Positions 26,463 to 35,257 of a DNA stretch of 64,000 bases are shown one piece after another. How positions within the stretch are numbered: position 1 is the stretch's first letter; each line of letters begins with the position of its first letter. Made by a program: the position numbers and the translations under genes. Below the pieces are notes generated by a model. The model ran no database searches and was not told where the DNA came from. It worked only from the letters and a program-made list of their open reading frames with translations. The stretch is from Nocardioides pinisoli (GTDB taxonomy: Bacteria > Actinomycetota > Actinomycetes > Propionibacteriales > Nocardioidaceae): contig NZ_JANARS010000002.1 in assembly GCF_024199985.1 (NCBI RefSeq), forward strand, positions 124,001-188,000, in the 5' to 3' direction.

Positions 26463-26969
26463 ATGAGCACTCCCCGCCAGGACGCCACCCGGGACCGCAT
26501 CGAGGCGGAGCTGGTCGACCCCTTGCGAGCCATGGCGCTCGACGTTGAGGCCGTCGAGGTCACCCCGGCCGGGAAGCGCCGGGTCCTGCGCGTCGCCGTC
26601 GACAAGGACGGCGGGGTCACCCTCGACGACGTCGCCGACGCCACGCGCGAGGTCTCGCGGGTGCTCGACGAGTCCGACGTGATGGGCGAGATGCCCTACA
26701 CGCTGGAGGTCACCTCCCGCGGCGTCGACCGGCCCCTCACCCTTCCGCGCCACTGGCGGCGCAACCAGGACCGCCTCGTCAAGGCCACGCTGGCCGACGG
26801 GTCGAGCCTGACCGGCCGCATCGTGTCCTCCACCGAGGACTCGGTGACCCTCGACGTGTCCGGCACGCAGCACGAGGTCGCCTACGCCGACGTGGCGAAG
26901 GCGCTCGTGCAGATCGAGTTCAACCGCAAGACCGACAAGTCCGGGACGCCCGGAGAGAAGGACGACTGA
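26463..26969 (+). CDS. rimP: Ribosome maturation factor RimP
   Basis: 168 aa. Needed for assembly of the 30S subunit. The N-terminal domain ([20 protein letters not shown]) and [20 protein letters not shown] are typical. The core motif [20 protein letters not shown] is intact. The C-terminal SH3-like domain ([17 protein letters not shown]) follows. The start ATG 26463 has AGGAGG upstream, while the open frame further upstream crosses the divergent gene. The stop overlaps the nusA start by one base (TGATG), giving tight coupling. Confidence 0.93.
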   Translation: MSTPRQDATRDRIEAELVDPLRAMALDVEAVEVTPAGKRRVLRVAVDKDGGVTLDDVADATREVSRVLDESDVMGEMPYTLEVTSRGVDRPLTLPRHWRRNQDRLVKATLADGSSLTGRIVSSTEDSVTLDVSGTQHEVAYADVAKALVQIEFNRKTDKSGTPGEKDD

Positions 26970-27952
26970 TGGACATCGACCTGAGCATCCTGCGCATGCT
27001 GGAGCGGGAGAAGGAGATCTCCTTCGAGGTGCTGGCCGAGGCCATCGAGCAGGCCCTGCTCACCGCCTACCAGCGCGCCACCGAGTCCTCGCACCCCGCA
27101 CGGGTCGAGCTGGACCGCAAGACCGGGCACGTCACGGTCTGGGCGCGCGAGATCGACGAGGACGGCACGGCCGGCCCCGAGTACGACGACACGCCCCAGG
27201 GCTTCGGCCGGATCGCGGCCACGACCGCCAAGCAGGTCATGCTCCAGCGGCTGCGCGACGCCGAGGACGAGATCAAGTTCGGCGAGTTCTCCGGCAAGGA
27301 GGGCGACATCATCTCCGGGATCATCCAGCAGGGGCGCAACCCCGACGACGTGATGGTCGACCTCGGCAAGATCGAGGCCGTCCTCCCGGTCAGCGAGCGG
27401 GTGCCGGGGGAGAAGTACGTCCACGGCGAGCGCATCAAGTGCCTGGTGACGTCGGTCCGCAAGGGCATGCGCGGCCCGCAGATCACCCTGTCGCGGTCCC
27501 ACCCGACCCTGGTGAAGAAGCTCTTCGCGCTCGAGGTGCCGGAGATCGCCGACGGCACCGTCGAGGTCGCCGCCATCGCGCGGGAGGCCGGTCACCGCAC
27601 CAAGATCGCCGTGCACTCGACCGTCCCCGGCGTCAACGCCAAGGGCGCCTGCATCGGCCCGATGGGCCAGCGCGTGCGCAACGTGATGAGCGAGCTGCAC
27701 GGTGAGAAGATCGACATCGTCGACTGGGCGGAGGACCCGGCGGAGCTGGTCGCGCACGCCCTCTCCCCGGCGCGGGTCACGGCCGTGGAGATCGTCGACC
27801 TCGCCGCACGCTCGTGTCGCGTCGTCGTGCCCGACTTCCAGCTCTCGCTGGCCATCGGCAAGGAAGGGCAGAACGCCCGCCTCGCCGCTCGCCTCACGGG
27901 CTGGCGCATCGACATCCGCTCGGACGAGGCGCCCGACCCCGGCGAGGCCTGA
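26969..27952 (+). CDS. nusA: Transcription termination/antitermination factor NusA
   Basis: 327 aa, the short actinobacterial form without the acidic C-terminal repeats of E. coli. The N-terminal RNA-polymerase-binding domain starts [20 protein letters not shown]. An S1 domain follows ([20 protein letters not shown]). Two KH domains contain [18 protein letters not shown] and [20 protein letters not shown]. It binds RNA polymerase and nascent RNA to control pausing and termination. It is in one operon with rimP and is followed closely by the rnpM gene. Confidence 0.96.
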   Translation: MDIDLSILRMLEREKEISFEVLAEAIEQALLTAYQRATESSHPARVELDRKTGHVTVWAREIDEDGTAGPEYDDTPQGFGRIAATTAKQVMLQRLRDAEDEIKFGEFSGKEGDIISGIIQQGRNPDDVMVDLGKIEAVLPVSERVPGEKYVHGERIKCLVTSVRKGMRGPQITLSRSHPTLVKKLFALEVPEIADGTVEVAAIAREAGHRTKIAVHSTVPGVNAKGACIGPMGQRVRNVMSELHGEKIDIVDWAEDPAELVAHALSPARVTAVEIVDLAARSCRVVVPDFQLSLAIGKEGQNARLAARLTGWRIDIRSDEAPDPGEA

Positions 27953-27990
27953 GCGAGGCGCCCAGTTCGTAAACCACTGGCCGTACCGGC

Positions 27991-27996
27991 TAGAGT
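27991..27996 (+). promoter_or_regulatory. Possible -10 (TAGAGT) before rnpM
   Basis: TAGAGT followed by 8 bases, including a GGAGG at 27997-28001, before GTG 28005. It could be a secondary promoter, but the GGAGG also serves for read-through translation from nusA. Confidence 0.35.
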
Positions 27997-28004
27997 GGAG
28001 GCCA

Positions 28005-28346
28005 GTGGCCACCACGTCTGACACCCCTGCGCCCGGACCCGTCCGGACCTGCGTGGGTTGTCGGGCGAAGGCCGCTGCGAGCGAGCTGCTCCGTGTGGTC
28101 GCAGGCTCGGACGCCGAGGGCAGACCCGCCCTGGTGCCCGATCCGGACCGCCGGGCACCCGGCCGCGGGGCGCACGTCCACCCCACGTCGGAGTGTTGGC
28201 AGCTCGCGGTGCGACGCCGGGCGTTCTCCCGGGCCCTGCGCTCCGGCGAGGGGCTCAGCACGGCACCGGTGGCCGACCACCTCGCACAGATCCACCAGTC
28301 CGATCCACCGCAGCACCGACCAGAAACTGGAGCACGCAGCTCATGA
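28005..28346 (+). CDS. rnpM: YlxR/RnpM family RNA-binding protein
   Basis: 113 aa. Carries the family motif RTCVGCRAKAAASELLRVVA near the N terminus and GRGAHVHPTSECWQLAVRRR in the middle. YlxR-fold proteins bind RNA; in Bacillus the protein modulates RNase P. It lies between nusA and infB as in nearly all Gram-positives. The C-terminal tail after about residue 90 is unstructured and variable. GTG start 28005 has GGAGG 3 bases upstream, somewhat close. Confidence 0.9.
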   Translation: MATTSDTPAPGPVRTCVGCRAKAAASELLRVVAGSDAEGRPALVPDPDRRAPGRGAHVHPTSECWQLAVRRRAFSRALRSGEGLSTAPVADHLAQIHQSDPPQHRPETGARSS

Positions 28347-28404
28347 GCACTCGATGAGTAACTCGCGATGAGTTTGCACACCCACTAGCTGTTCCGTTTC
28401 CCCT

Positions 28405-28433
28405 CTCCTTCTGGGGTCACGGACCAGAAGGAG
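28405..28433 (+). promoter_or_regulatory. Hairpin that hides the infB Shine-Dalgarno
   Basis: CTCCTTCTGG (28405-28414) pairs perfectly over 10 bases with CCAGAAGGAG (28424-28433), with a 9-base loop. The downstream arm is the infB ribosome site (AGAAGGAG), 11 bases before the GTG start. In the folded RNA the site is blocked, so IF2 synthesis may be conditional on unfolding or ribosome movement from upstream. Confidence 0.6.
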
Positions 28434-28444
28434 CAGAAACAACC

Positions 28445-31252
28445 GTGGCAAAGACCCGAGTCCACGAACTCGCCAAGGAGTTCGGAGTCGAGAGCAAGTT
28501 CGTTCTCGAGAAGCTCAAGGAGATGGGGGAGTTCGTCAAGTCGGCATCGTCGACTGTCGAGCCTCCCGTCGAGATGCGCTTCAAGAAGCAGTACGGCGAC
28601 GAGCTGAAGGCCGCAGCGGCCTCCGCTCCCGCCGCCGACACGGCACCGGCCGAGAAGCCGGCCGCCAAGAAGGCCGCGCCCAAGCCCGGCCCCAAGCCCG
28701 CACCGGCACCCGCCGCGACCGAGCCCGAGGCCCCCGCGGCCGCCGCGGCCCCGGTCGAGACGCCGGCCGAGGCACCCGCCGAGACCGCTGCCCCTGCTGC
28801 CGCCGAGCCGGCAGCGCCCGCCGCGCGTCCGGGCCCCAGGCCCGGCCCAAAGGCCCCGGCCGCCGAGCCCAAGGCTCCGCCGGCCGAGCCCGAGGCGCCT
28901 GCCGCCCCGGCCGCGAAGGCCCCGAGCCCGGCTCCCCGCCCGGTCGGTCGTCCCGGCGCCCCGCGCCCGGGCAACAACCCGTTCGCCCCGAGCCAGGGCA
29001 TGGGCCAGCGGCCCGCCCCGCGCACCGGTGGCGACGACAACCGCCCGCCGCGTCCGCCGGCCGGCGGCGACGCCCGTCCCGGCATGCCGCGTCCCAACCC
29101 GGCGATGATGCCCAAGTCTCCGGCTGCGTTCGGCAACGGTCCGGGCGGACGCCCGGCCCGCGGTGGCCCCGGTGGCGGCCCCGGCCGTCCGGGTGCTCCC
29201 GGTCGCAGCGGCGCCCCGGGTCGTCCCGGCGCCGGTGCCCCCGGTGGCGCTCCCGGTCGTCCCGGCGGCTTCGGCCCGTCCGGTGGCGGTCGTCCCGGTG
29301 GCGGTCGTCCCGGCCAGCGCGGTCAGACCCAGGGTGCCTTCGGTCGCCCCGGCGGTCCGTCGCGTCGCGGTCGCAAGTCCAAGCGGGCGCGTCGTCAGGA
29401 GTTCGAGGCGATGGACGCCCCGACCCTGGGTGGCGTGCGGGTCCGCAAGGGCAACGGCGAGACCGTGCGTCTCCCGCGCGGCGCCTCGCTGACCGACTTC
29501 GCCGAGAAGATCAATGTCGACGCGGCCGCCCTGGTCCAGATGCTGTTCTCGCTCGGCGAGATGGTGACCTCGACCCAGTCGGTGGGCGACGAGACGTTCG
29601 AGCTGCTCGGCGAGGAGCTCAACTACGTCGTGCAGATCGTGTCCCCCGAGGACGAGGACCGCGAGCTGCTCGAGACGTTCGACCTCGAGTTCGGCGCCGA
29701 CGAGGGCGACGAGGCCGACCTGGTCGTCCGACCGCCGGTCGTGACCGTCATGGGTCACGTCGACCACGGAAAGACCAAGCTCCTCGACGCGCTGCGTGAC
29801 GCCAACGTGGTCGACAAGGAGGCCGGTGGCATCACCCAGCACATCGGTGCCTACCAGGTCCACACCGAGGTCGACGGCGAGGACCGCCGCATCACCCTCA
29901 TCGACACCCCGGGTCACGAGGCGTTCACCGCCATGCGTGCTCGTGGTGCGCAGGCGACCGACATCGCGATCCTCGTGGTCGCGGCCGACGACGGCGTCAT
30001 GCCGCAGACGGTGGAGGCGCTCAACCACGCCAAGGCCGCCGGCGTACCGGTCGTGGTCGCGGTCAACAAGATCGACAAGCCGGACTCAGACCCGACCAAG
30101 GTCCGCGGCCAGCTCACCGAGTACGGCCTGATCCCCGAGGAGTACGGCGGCGACGCGATGTTCGTCGACGTCTCGGCCAAGGCCGGGCTCAACCTCGACA
30201 AGCTGCTCGAGGCCGTGGTCCTGACCGCGGACGCCTCGCTCGACCTGCGGGCCAACCCGACGCAGGACGCCCAGGGCCTCGTGGTCGAGGCACACCTCGA
30301 CCGCGGTCGCGGTCCGGTCGCCACGGTGCTCGTCCAGCGCGGAACCCTCCGTGTCGGCGACTCGATCGTGGCCGGTCCGGCCCACGGTCGTGTGCGCGCC
30401 ATGCTCGACGAGCACGGCCAGGAGATCACCGAGGCCGACCCGTCGCGTCCGGCGATGGTGCTGGGCCTCTCGGCGGTGCCGGGTGCGGGCCAGAACTTCA
30501 TCGTGGTCGACGACGACCGCATGGCCCGCCAGATCGCCGAGAAGCGTGAGGCGCGTGAGCGTGCGGCCATGCAGGCCAAGCGTCGCGTGCGTCGCAGCCT
30601 CGAGGACTTCATGGCCTCCATGGAGAAGGGCGAGAGCCAGGAGCTCAACCTCATCCTCAAGGGCGACGTGTCCGGCTCGGTCGAGGCGCTCGAGGACGCG
30701 CTGTCGCAGATCGACGTCGGCGACGAGGTCTCCCTCCGCGTGATCGACCGCGGTGTCGGTGCCATCACCGAGACCAACGTCGACCTCGCCGCAGCCTCCG
30801 ACGCCATCATCATCGGCTTCAACGTCCGCCCACAGGGCAAGGCGAGCCAGATGGCCGACAAGGAAGGTGTCGAGATCCGCTACTACTCGGTCATCTACCA
30901 GGCGATCGAGGAGATCGAGGCAGCGCTCAAGGGCATGCTCAAGCCCGTCTACGAGGAGTCGACCCTCGGCCAGGCGGAGATCCGCGAGATCTTCCGCTCG
31001 TCCAAGGCCGGCAACATCGCAGGCTGCATGGTCACGTCGGGCGTCATCCGCCGCAACGCCAAGGTGCGGATCCTGCGCGACGGAGCGGTCGTGGCCGACA
31101 ACCTCGACCTCGCCTCGCTGCGACGCGAGAAGGACGACGCGTCCGAGGTCCGCGAGGGCTTCGAGTGCGGTCTGGTGCTCCGCAACTTCCAGGACATCAA
31201 GATCGGCGACTTCGTGGAGGCCTTCGAGATGCGCGAGATCCCGCGCAGCTGA
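28445..31252 (+). CDS. infB: Translation initiation factor IF-2
   Basis: 935 aa GTPase that brings initiator tRNA to the 30S subunit. The N-terminal about 50 residues ([20 protein letters not shown]) form the IF2-N domain. Residues about 55-320 are a low-complexity Ala/Pro then Gly/Arg/Pro region typical of actinobacteria. A second IF2-N domain is at about 320-410. The G domain has G1 [15 protein letters not shown]3 DTPGHEAF and G4 NKID; domains II-IV follow to the end ([11 protein letters not shown]). It starts with GTG after an AGAAGGAG site sequestered in a hairpin. The Gly-rich DNA is a likely region of length variation. Confidence 0.97.
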   Translation: MAKTRVHELAKEFGVESKFVLEKLKEMGEFVKSASSTVEPPVEMRFKKQYGDELKAAAASAPAADTAPAEKPAAKKAAPKPGPKPAPAPAATEPEAPAAAAAPVETPAEAPAETAAPAAAEPAAPAARPGPRPGPKAPAAEPKAPPAEPEAPAAPAAKAPSPAPRPVGRPGAPRPGNNPFAPSQGMGQRPAPRTGGDDNRPPRPPAGGDARPGMPRPNPAMMPKSPAAFGNGPGGRPARGGPGGGPGRPGAPGRSGAPGRPGAGAPGGAPGRPGGFGPSGGGRPGGGRPGQRGQTQGAFGRPGGPSRRGRKSKRARRQEFEAMDAPTLGGVRVRKGNGETVRLPRGASLTDFAEKINVDAAALVQMLFSLGEMVTSTQSVGDETFELLGEELNYVVQIVSPEDEDRELLETFDLEFGADEGDEADLVVRPPVVTVMGHVDHGKTKLLDALRDANVVDKEAGGITQHIGAYQVHTEVDGEDRRITLIDTPGHEAFTAMRARGAQATDIAILVVAADDGVMPQTVEALNHAKAAGVPVVVAVNKIDKPDSDPTKVRGQLTEYGLIPEEYGGDAMFVDVSAKAGLNLDKLLEAVVLTADASLDLRANPTQDAQGLVVEAHLDRGRGPVATVLVQRGTLRVGDSIVAGPAHGRVRAMLDEHGQEITEADPSRPAMVLGLSAVPGAGQNFIVVDDDRMARQIAEKREARERAAMQAKRRVRRSLEDFMASMEKGESQELNLILKGDVSGSVEALEDALSQIDVGDEVSLRVIDRGVGAITETNVDLAAASDAIIIGFNVRPQGKASQMADKEGVEIRYYSVIYQAIEEIEAALKGMLKPVYEESTLGQAEIREIFRSSKAGNIAGCMVTSGVIRRNAKVRILRDGAVVADNLDLASLRREKDDASEVREGFECGLVLRNFQDIKIGDFVEAFEMREIPRS

Positions 31253-31260
31253 TCACCGAG

Positions 31261-31364
31261 CGGGCACTTGCTCGCGCTGAACGAGCTCGACCGGGCACTT
31301 CCTCGCGCTACAGCGCGAGGAAGTGCCCGGTCAGCGTCTGTGGGCGCGAGGAAGTGCCCGGTCA
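31261..31364. repeat. Four copies of a 17-20 base element in alternating orientation
   Basis: CGGGCACTTSCTCGCGC occurs forward at 31261-31277 (one mismatch) and inside 31290-31309, and reversed inside 31312-31331 and at 31344-31364. The two middle copies form a perfect 21-bp stem (31289-31309 with 31312-31332) with only two bases between, one of the strongest hairpins in the window. It separates infB from rbfA and probably ends or attenuates infB transcripts. Confidence 0.8.
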
Positions 31365-31465
31365 CGAGTAGGAGAGACTGGTTCCATGAGCGAGCGCAGC
31401 GAGCGAATCGGACAACACAGCGCACCACGAGCCTTGTGGGCGCACGGAGCGAAGCGAGTACGTCC

Positions 31466-31978
31466 ATGACCAACCCCCGCGTGCGCAAGATCGCCGACCG
31501 GATCCAGGTGATCGTCGCCGAGATGCTCGAGCGCCGGATCAAGGACCCGCGCCTCGGCTTCGTCACCGTCACCGACGTCCGCGTGACCGGCGACTCCCAG
31601 CAGGCCTCGATCTTCTACACGGTGCTCGGCACCGAGGAGGAGCTGGCCAGCACGGCCGCGGCCCTCGAGTCGGCCAAGGGCGTGATCCGCTCCGAGGTCG
31701 CCAAGCAGCTCGGCATGCGCATCGTGCCGTCACTGACCTTCATCCCCGACGCGCTCCCCGAGAGCGCCCGTGCGCTCGACGAGGTGCTCGAGCGCGCCCG
31801 GCAGCAGGACGAGGAGGTCGCCGCCCGGCGGGTCGAGGCCTACGCCGGCGAGGCCGACCCCTACAAGAAGCCGCGCGTGATCGAGGACGAGGCCGACGAG
31901 GACGAGGCCGACGAGGACGAGGCCGACGAGGACGAGGCCGACGGGATCGACCTCGACAGCACGGACGACCGCGCCTGA
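31466..31978 (+). CDS. rbfA: Ribosome-binding factor A
   Basis: 170 aa. Cold-adaptation and 16S rRNA maturation factor with a KH-like fold: [20 protein letters not shown] at the start, [17 protein letters not shown], and the C-terminal [20 protein letters not shown]. The normal protein ends near residue 130; here an acidic tail of Glu/Asp/Ala repeats extends it to 170. The stop overlaps the truB start (TGATG). The DHH-family phosphoesterase gene often found between rbfA and truB is absent. Start ATG 31466 fits the family beginning; upstream in-frame sequence is repeat DNA. Confidence 0.93.
   Translation: MTNPRVRKIADRIQVIVAEMLERRIKDPRLGFVTVTDVRVTGDSQQASIFYTVLGTEEELASTAAALESAKGVIRSEVAKQLGMRIVPSLTFIPDALPESARALDEVLERARQQDEEVAARRVEAYAGEADPYKKPRVIEDEADEDEADEDEADEDEADGIDLDSTDDRA
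31883..31942. repeat. Four exact 15-bp tandem repeats in the rbfA tail
   Basis: GAGGACGAGGCCGAC is repeated four times without change, encoding Glu-Asp-Glu-Ala-Asp units. Exact identity at DNA level points to recent slippage. Confidence 0.9.
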
Positions 31979-32835
31979 TGGTCCAGCCCGGGCTCGTCGT
32001 CGTCGACAAGGCCCCGGACATGACCTCGCACGACGTGGTGGCCCGGGTCCGCCGGCTCGCCGGCACCCGCAAGGTCGGCCACGCCGGCACCCTCGACCCG
32101 ATGGCCACCGGCGTGCTGGTGCTCGGCGTCGAGCGCGCCACGCGGCTGCTCGGCCACCTCATGCTGACCGAGAAGGCCTACGTCGCCACGATCCGGCTCG
32201 GCGTCTCGACCACGACCGACGACGCCGAGGGCGAGGTCACCGCGACCGCGACCACCGACGGCGTCGACCCGGACGACGTACGCGCTGCGCTGGCGCGGTT
32301 CGTCGGCGACATCGAGCAGGTCCCGACTGCCGTGTCCGCCATCAAGGTGGACGGCAAGCGGGCCTACGCGCGGGTGCGCGACGGCGAGCAGGTCGAGCTG
32401 AAGGCCCGCCCCGTGACCATCCACGAGCTGGTCGTGCACGAGGTGGCGCTCCCCGACGTGCGGATCTCCGTGCGGTGCTCCTCGGGCACCTACGTCCGCG
32501 CGATCGCCCGTGACCTCGGCGCGGCGCTCGGCGTCGGTGGGCACCTGACCGCTCTGCGGCGTACGGCCGTCGGGCCCTTCGACCTCTCCGTCGCCCGCAC
32601 CCTCGAGCAGCTGTCGGAGAACGTCACGGTGCTCCCCATCGCCGACGCTGCGCGGTCGACGTTCCCCGTCGTCGAGCTCGACGAGGAGCAGGCGGCCCAC
32701 GTGCGGTTCGGCCGGGCCCTCGACCTCGCCCTCCCCGCCGACGGACCGCACGCGGTGTTCGCGCCGGGCGGGGAGTTCCTCGCGCTCTACGAGCGGCGCG
32801 GCCAGCAGGCCCGACCGGTCGCCGTCTTCGTCTGA
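31978..32835 (+). CDS. truB: tRNA pseudouridine-55 synthase
   Basis: 285 aa. Makes the universal pseudouridine in the T-loop of tRNAs. The catalytic Asp is in KVGHAGTLDPMATGVLVLG. Other motifs: TEKAYVATIRLGVST, VDGKRAYARVRDG and CSSGTYVRAIARDLG. The C-terminal actinobacterial extension replaces the PUA domain (VELDEEQAAHVRFGRALDL). Coupled to rbfA by a one-base overlap. Confidence 0.95.
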   Translation: MVQPGLVVVDKAPDMTSHDVVARVRRLAGTRKVGHAGTLDPMATGVLVLGVERATRLLGHLMLTEKAYVATIRLGVSTTTDDAEGEVTATATTDGVDPDDVRAALARFVGDIEQVPTAVSAIKVDGKRAYARVRDGEQVELKARPVTIHELVVHEVALPDVRISVRCSSGTYVRAIARDLGAALGVGGHLTALRRTAVGPFDLSVARTLEQLSENVTVLPIADAARSTFPVVELDEEQAAHVRFGRALDLALPADGPHAVFAPGGEFLALYERRGQQARPVAVFV

Positions 32836-32844
32836 GCCCGCCAG

Positions 32845-32850
32845 TAGGCT
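32845..32850 (+). promoter_or_regulatory. Leaderless -10 (TAGGCT)
   Basis: TAGGCT followed by 6 bases and the ribF GTG at 32857. Confidence 0.6.
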
Positions 32851-32856
32851 GCGCGG

Positions 32857-33792
32857 GTGCAGATCTGGCGAGACGTCGACGACGTGCCGGCCGACCTCGG
32901 CCGCACCGTGGTCAGCATCGGCAACTTCGACGGCGTGCACCTCGGTCACGCCCACGTGCTGCGAGAGGCGCGGACGACCGCCGAGCGCCTGGGCATCGAC
33001 ACAGTCGTGGCGGTGACCTTCGACCCGCACCCGATGGCGGTGCTGCGGCCCGAGCACGCCCCGCCCACGCTCACCTCGATCCACACCCGCGCCCGGCTGC
33101 TGGAGGGCGCCGGCGTCGACGCCATCCTGGTCATCGCCTTCGACCGCGAGATCGCGTCGTGGTCGCCCCTGGACTTCATCGACCGGATCCTCGTCAAGAC
33201 GCTGCACGCCGGTGCGGTCGTGGTCGGCGCCAACTTCCGCTTCGGCGCCAAGGCGGCCGGCGAGGTCGCCACGCTCGTCGAGGCCGGTGCGTCCCGCGAC
33301 TTCGAGACCGTCGGGGTGGCCCTCGACGGGGGCCCGCAGGTGTGGAGCTCGACCTACGTCCGCCAGTGCCTGGCCACCGGCGACGTCGCGGGCGCGGCCG
33401 AGGCGCTCGGCCGCCCGTTCACGGTCCGCGGCACCGTCGTCGAGGGCGACAAGCGAGGCCGCGAGATGGGCTACCCGACGGCCAACGTCCCGATCCCGCC
33501 CGTCGACGCGGCGCCGGCCGACGGCGTCTACGCCGGCCGGCTCACCCGCCTCGACACGGGGGAGACCTATCCCGCCGCGATCTCGGTCGGCACCAACCCG
33601 ACCTTCGACGGCGAGCGCGACCGCCGGGTAGAGTCCTACGTCCTCGACCGCGACGACCTCGAGCTCTACGGCGTCGAGGTCGAGGTCGCCTTCGTCGACC
33701 GGCTGCGCGGGATGGTGAAGTTCGAGGGCATGGAGGCCCTCGTCGAGACCATGCACGACGACGTACGCCGGGCGCGGGACCTGCTCGCGTGA
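32857..33792 (+). CDS. ribF: Bifunctional riboflavin kinase / FAD synthetase
   Basis: 311 aa. The N-terminal nucleotidyltransferase part has SIGNFDGVHLGHAHVLREA and TFDPHPMAVLRPE and makes FAD from FMN. The C-terminal kinase part (from about residue 185) has GRPFTVRGTVVEGDKRGREM and GYPTANV and phosphorylates riboflavin. Between them is STYVRQCLATGDV. It is closely linked to truB as usual, but a leaderless hexamer suggests an added promoter. The stop overlaps the next gene (GTGA). Confidence 0.95.
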   Translation: MQIWRDVDDVPADLGRTVVSIGNFDGVHLGHAHVLREARTTAERLGIDTVVAVTFDPHPMAVLRPEHAPPTLTSIHTRARLLEGAGVDAILVIAFDREIASWSPLDFIDRILVKTLHAGAVVVGANFRFGAKAAGEVATLVEAGASRDFETVGVALDGGPQVWSSTYVRQCLATGDVAGAAEALGRPFTVRGTVVEGDKRGREMGYPTANVPIPPVDAAPADGVYAGRLTRLDTGETYPAAISVGTNPTFDGERDRRVESYVLDRDDLELYGVEVEVAFVDRLRGMVKFEGMEALVETMHDDVRRARDLLA

Positions 33793-34787
33793 CGGGGGAC
33801 CGGACCGCCGTAGAGGCGTGGTTCCTGGCCCACGGCCTGCCCTACTTCGTCGCCGAGGAGCGCGCCGCCGCGCGGGCCGGGCTGCGACCCAGGCGCCTGG
33901 TGTCCCTGGCGCTGGTGCTCGCCCTGCTCGCCGCCGGCCTCGGCGTGCTCGCGTGGCTGGTCGAGTCGTCCTCGGCGACCGAGTCGTCGTACTCGGCCGG
34001 GCCGGCGGTCTGGATGTCGGTCACCGGCCTCGCCCTGCTCTGGTACGCCTCCACCGCGCTGCACGCGCGCCCCATCCTCGGCTTCGCGCTGTCCCGCACG
34101 CTCGGCAGCGTGCGCTTCCTCGTGCCGATGGCCTCGCGGGCGCTGCCGCTGCTGCTCGTCTTCGTGACGTTCCTCTTCGTCAACGCCGAGGCCTGGCAGA
34201 TGACCACCAACCTGCCCTTCGGGCTGCTCTGGGTGACCGTGCTGCTGATGTTCGGCCTCGCGGTGCTCTTCCTGCTCGTACGGCTGCCCGAGGAGGTCGA
34301 CCGGGTCGACGACGAGGTGGACGACGCCTTCATCGTGCGGGCGTGCGCCGGGACGCCGCTCGAGGAGGCCAGCCGGGAGGTCGCCGCCGACCCGCGGATC
34401 GACCCGCAGGAGCACGCCCAGGTCTCGGGCTTCGAGCGCTGGAACCTGATCCTCGTGCTCCTGGTCATCCAGTCCGTGCAGGTGCTGCTGCTCGCGGTGA
34501 CCGTGTTCGTGTTCTTCATGCTGTTCGGGTCGTTGGTCATGGAGACCGAGACCCAGCTCGCGTGGACCGGCGCGGCGTCGGTCGGCGAGGCGCCGTTCGT
34601 GTCCCACGTGTCGCTCTCGCTGGTGAAGGTCTCGCTGTTCCTCGCGTCCTTCAGCGGCTTCTACTTCACCGTCTCGGCCGTCACCGACGACACCTACCGG
34701 CGCCAGTTCTTCTCCGTCGTCGAGAGCCAGCTCGAGCGCGCCGTCGGCATGCGCACGGTCTACCTCGCCACGCGCGAGCGCCGCTGA
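33789..34787 (+). CDS. Multi-pass membrane protein of unknown function
   Basis: 332 aa. Six or so hydrophobic spans: LVSLALVLALLAAGLGVLAW, AVWMSVTGLALLWYAS, ALPLLLVFVTFLFVN, LLWVTVLLMFGLAVLFLLV, a long ILVLLVIQSVQVLLLAVTVF and VSLFLASFSGFYFTV. A soluble acidic loop (EEVDRVDDEVDDAF) sits between spans four and five. Translationally coupled to ribF by GTGA, which could mean a flavin link but is weak evidence. I do not recognise the family; no transport signature seen. Confidence 0.7.
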   Translation: MTGDRTAVEAWFLAHGLPYFVAEERAAARAGLRPRRLVSLALVLALLAAGLGVLAWLVESSSATESSYSAGPAVWMSVTGLALLWYASTALHARPILGFALSRTLGSVRFLVPMASRALPLLLVFVTFLFVNAEAWQMTTNLPFGLLWVTVLLMFGLAVLFLLVRLPEEVDRVDDEVDDAFIVRACAGTPLEEASREVAADPRIDPQEHAQVSGFERWNLILVLLVIQSVQVLLLAVTVFVFFMLFGSLVMETETQLAWTGAASVGEAPFVSHVSLSLVKVSLFLASFSGFYFTVSAVTDDTYRRQFFSVVESQLERAVGMRTVYLATRERR

Positions 34788-34798
34788 CGCTCCCCGAG

Positions 34799-34930
34799 CG
34801 GTGCGCCAGCCCCATGGCTGCGCCGCCGGACGTGGGTGGGGCACCGCCGACGGCGTGTCGGCCCGGACGTGCGCGCGGGCGGTGCGGCAGCCACCTCGTC
34901 GACGTACGACAGGTGGCTGACGCACCGCCC
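34799..34930. terminator. Large hairpins between convergent genes
   Basis: GGGCGGTGCGGCAGCCACCT (34877-34896) pairs with 34911-34930 over 20 bases with one mismatch; the 14-base loop contains GTCG/CGAC and can extend the stem. An extra partial copy of the arm (CGGTGCGCCAGCC, 34799-34811) forms its own imperfect hairpin with 34816-34827. It lies between the membrane gene and ptsH (minus), so it likely stops transcription from both sides. Confidence 0.7.
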
Positions 34931-34958
34931 ACGGCGCGGTCAGCGACGGATCAGGTGC

Positions 34959-35201
34959 TCAGGCGTCGAGGTCCTGCTCGACCAGCGCGGCGATGGTGTC
35001 GACCGCGGCCTGGTCGTCGCCGGCGACCTCGACGGTGTCGCCGTTGCCGGCACCGAGGGTCATGATCATCAGCGAGGAGCTGGCGTCCACGCCGTTGATG
35101 GTCACGTCCGAGCCGAGCTCGGCGGCCTTCTCGGCGATGAGCGCGGCGGGACGGGCGTGGAGGCCGACGGCGGAGCCGACGACGACGGACTTGCTGGGCA
35201 T
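34959..35201 (-). CDS. ptsH: Phosphocarrier protein HPr
   Basis: 80 aa. General phosphotransferase protein passing phosphate from EI to sugar EIIA domains. The active-site motif VGLHARPAAL has H15 at the standard position. The regulatory Ser region is SSSLMIMTLGAGNGD, so Ser46-type phosphorylation is possible. GGAGA stands before ATG 35201. It is the last gene of the minus-strand fruR-fruK-fruA-ptsH unit; ptsI is divergent nearby. Confidence 0.95.
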   Translation of the reverse strand: MPSKSVVVGSAVGLHARPAALIAEKAAELGSDVTINGVDASSSLMIMTLGAGNGDTVEVAGDDQAAVDTIAALVEQDLDA

Positions 35202-35212
35202 GGTTCTCCTTG

Positions 35213-35240
35213 GGGTCGGGCTGGGTCGGGCTGGGTCGGG
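35213..35240. repeat. 10-bp tandem repeats between fruA and ptsH
   Basis: GGGTCGGGCT occurs at 35213-35222 and 35223-35232, with a third truncated copy to 35240. No hairpin potential was seen; probably slippage DNA. Confidence 0.6.
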
Positions 35241-35257
35241 TCGATCGGTCGTGCGGG

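Noticed and set aside
34788..34958. Small gene in the gap before ptsH
   Set aside because: Open frames there are broken by the palindromes and lack a ribosome site or a TANNNT hexamer.
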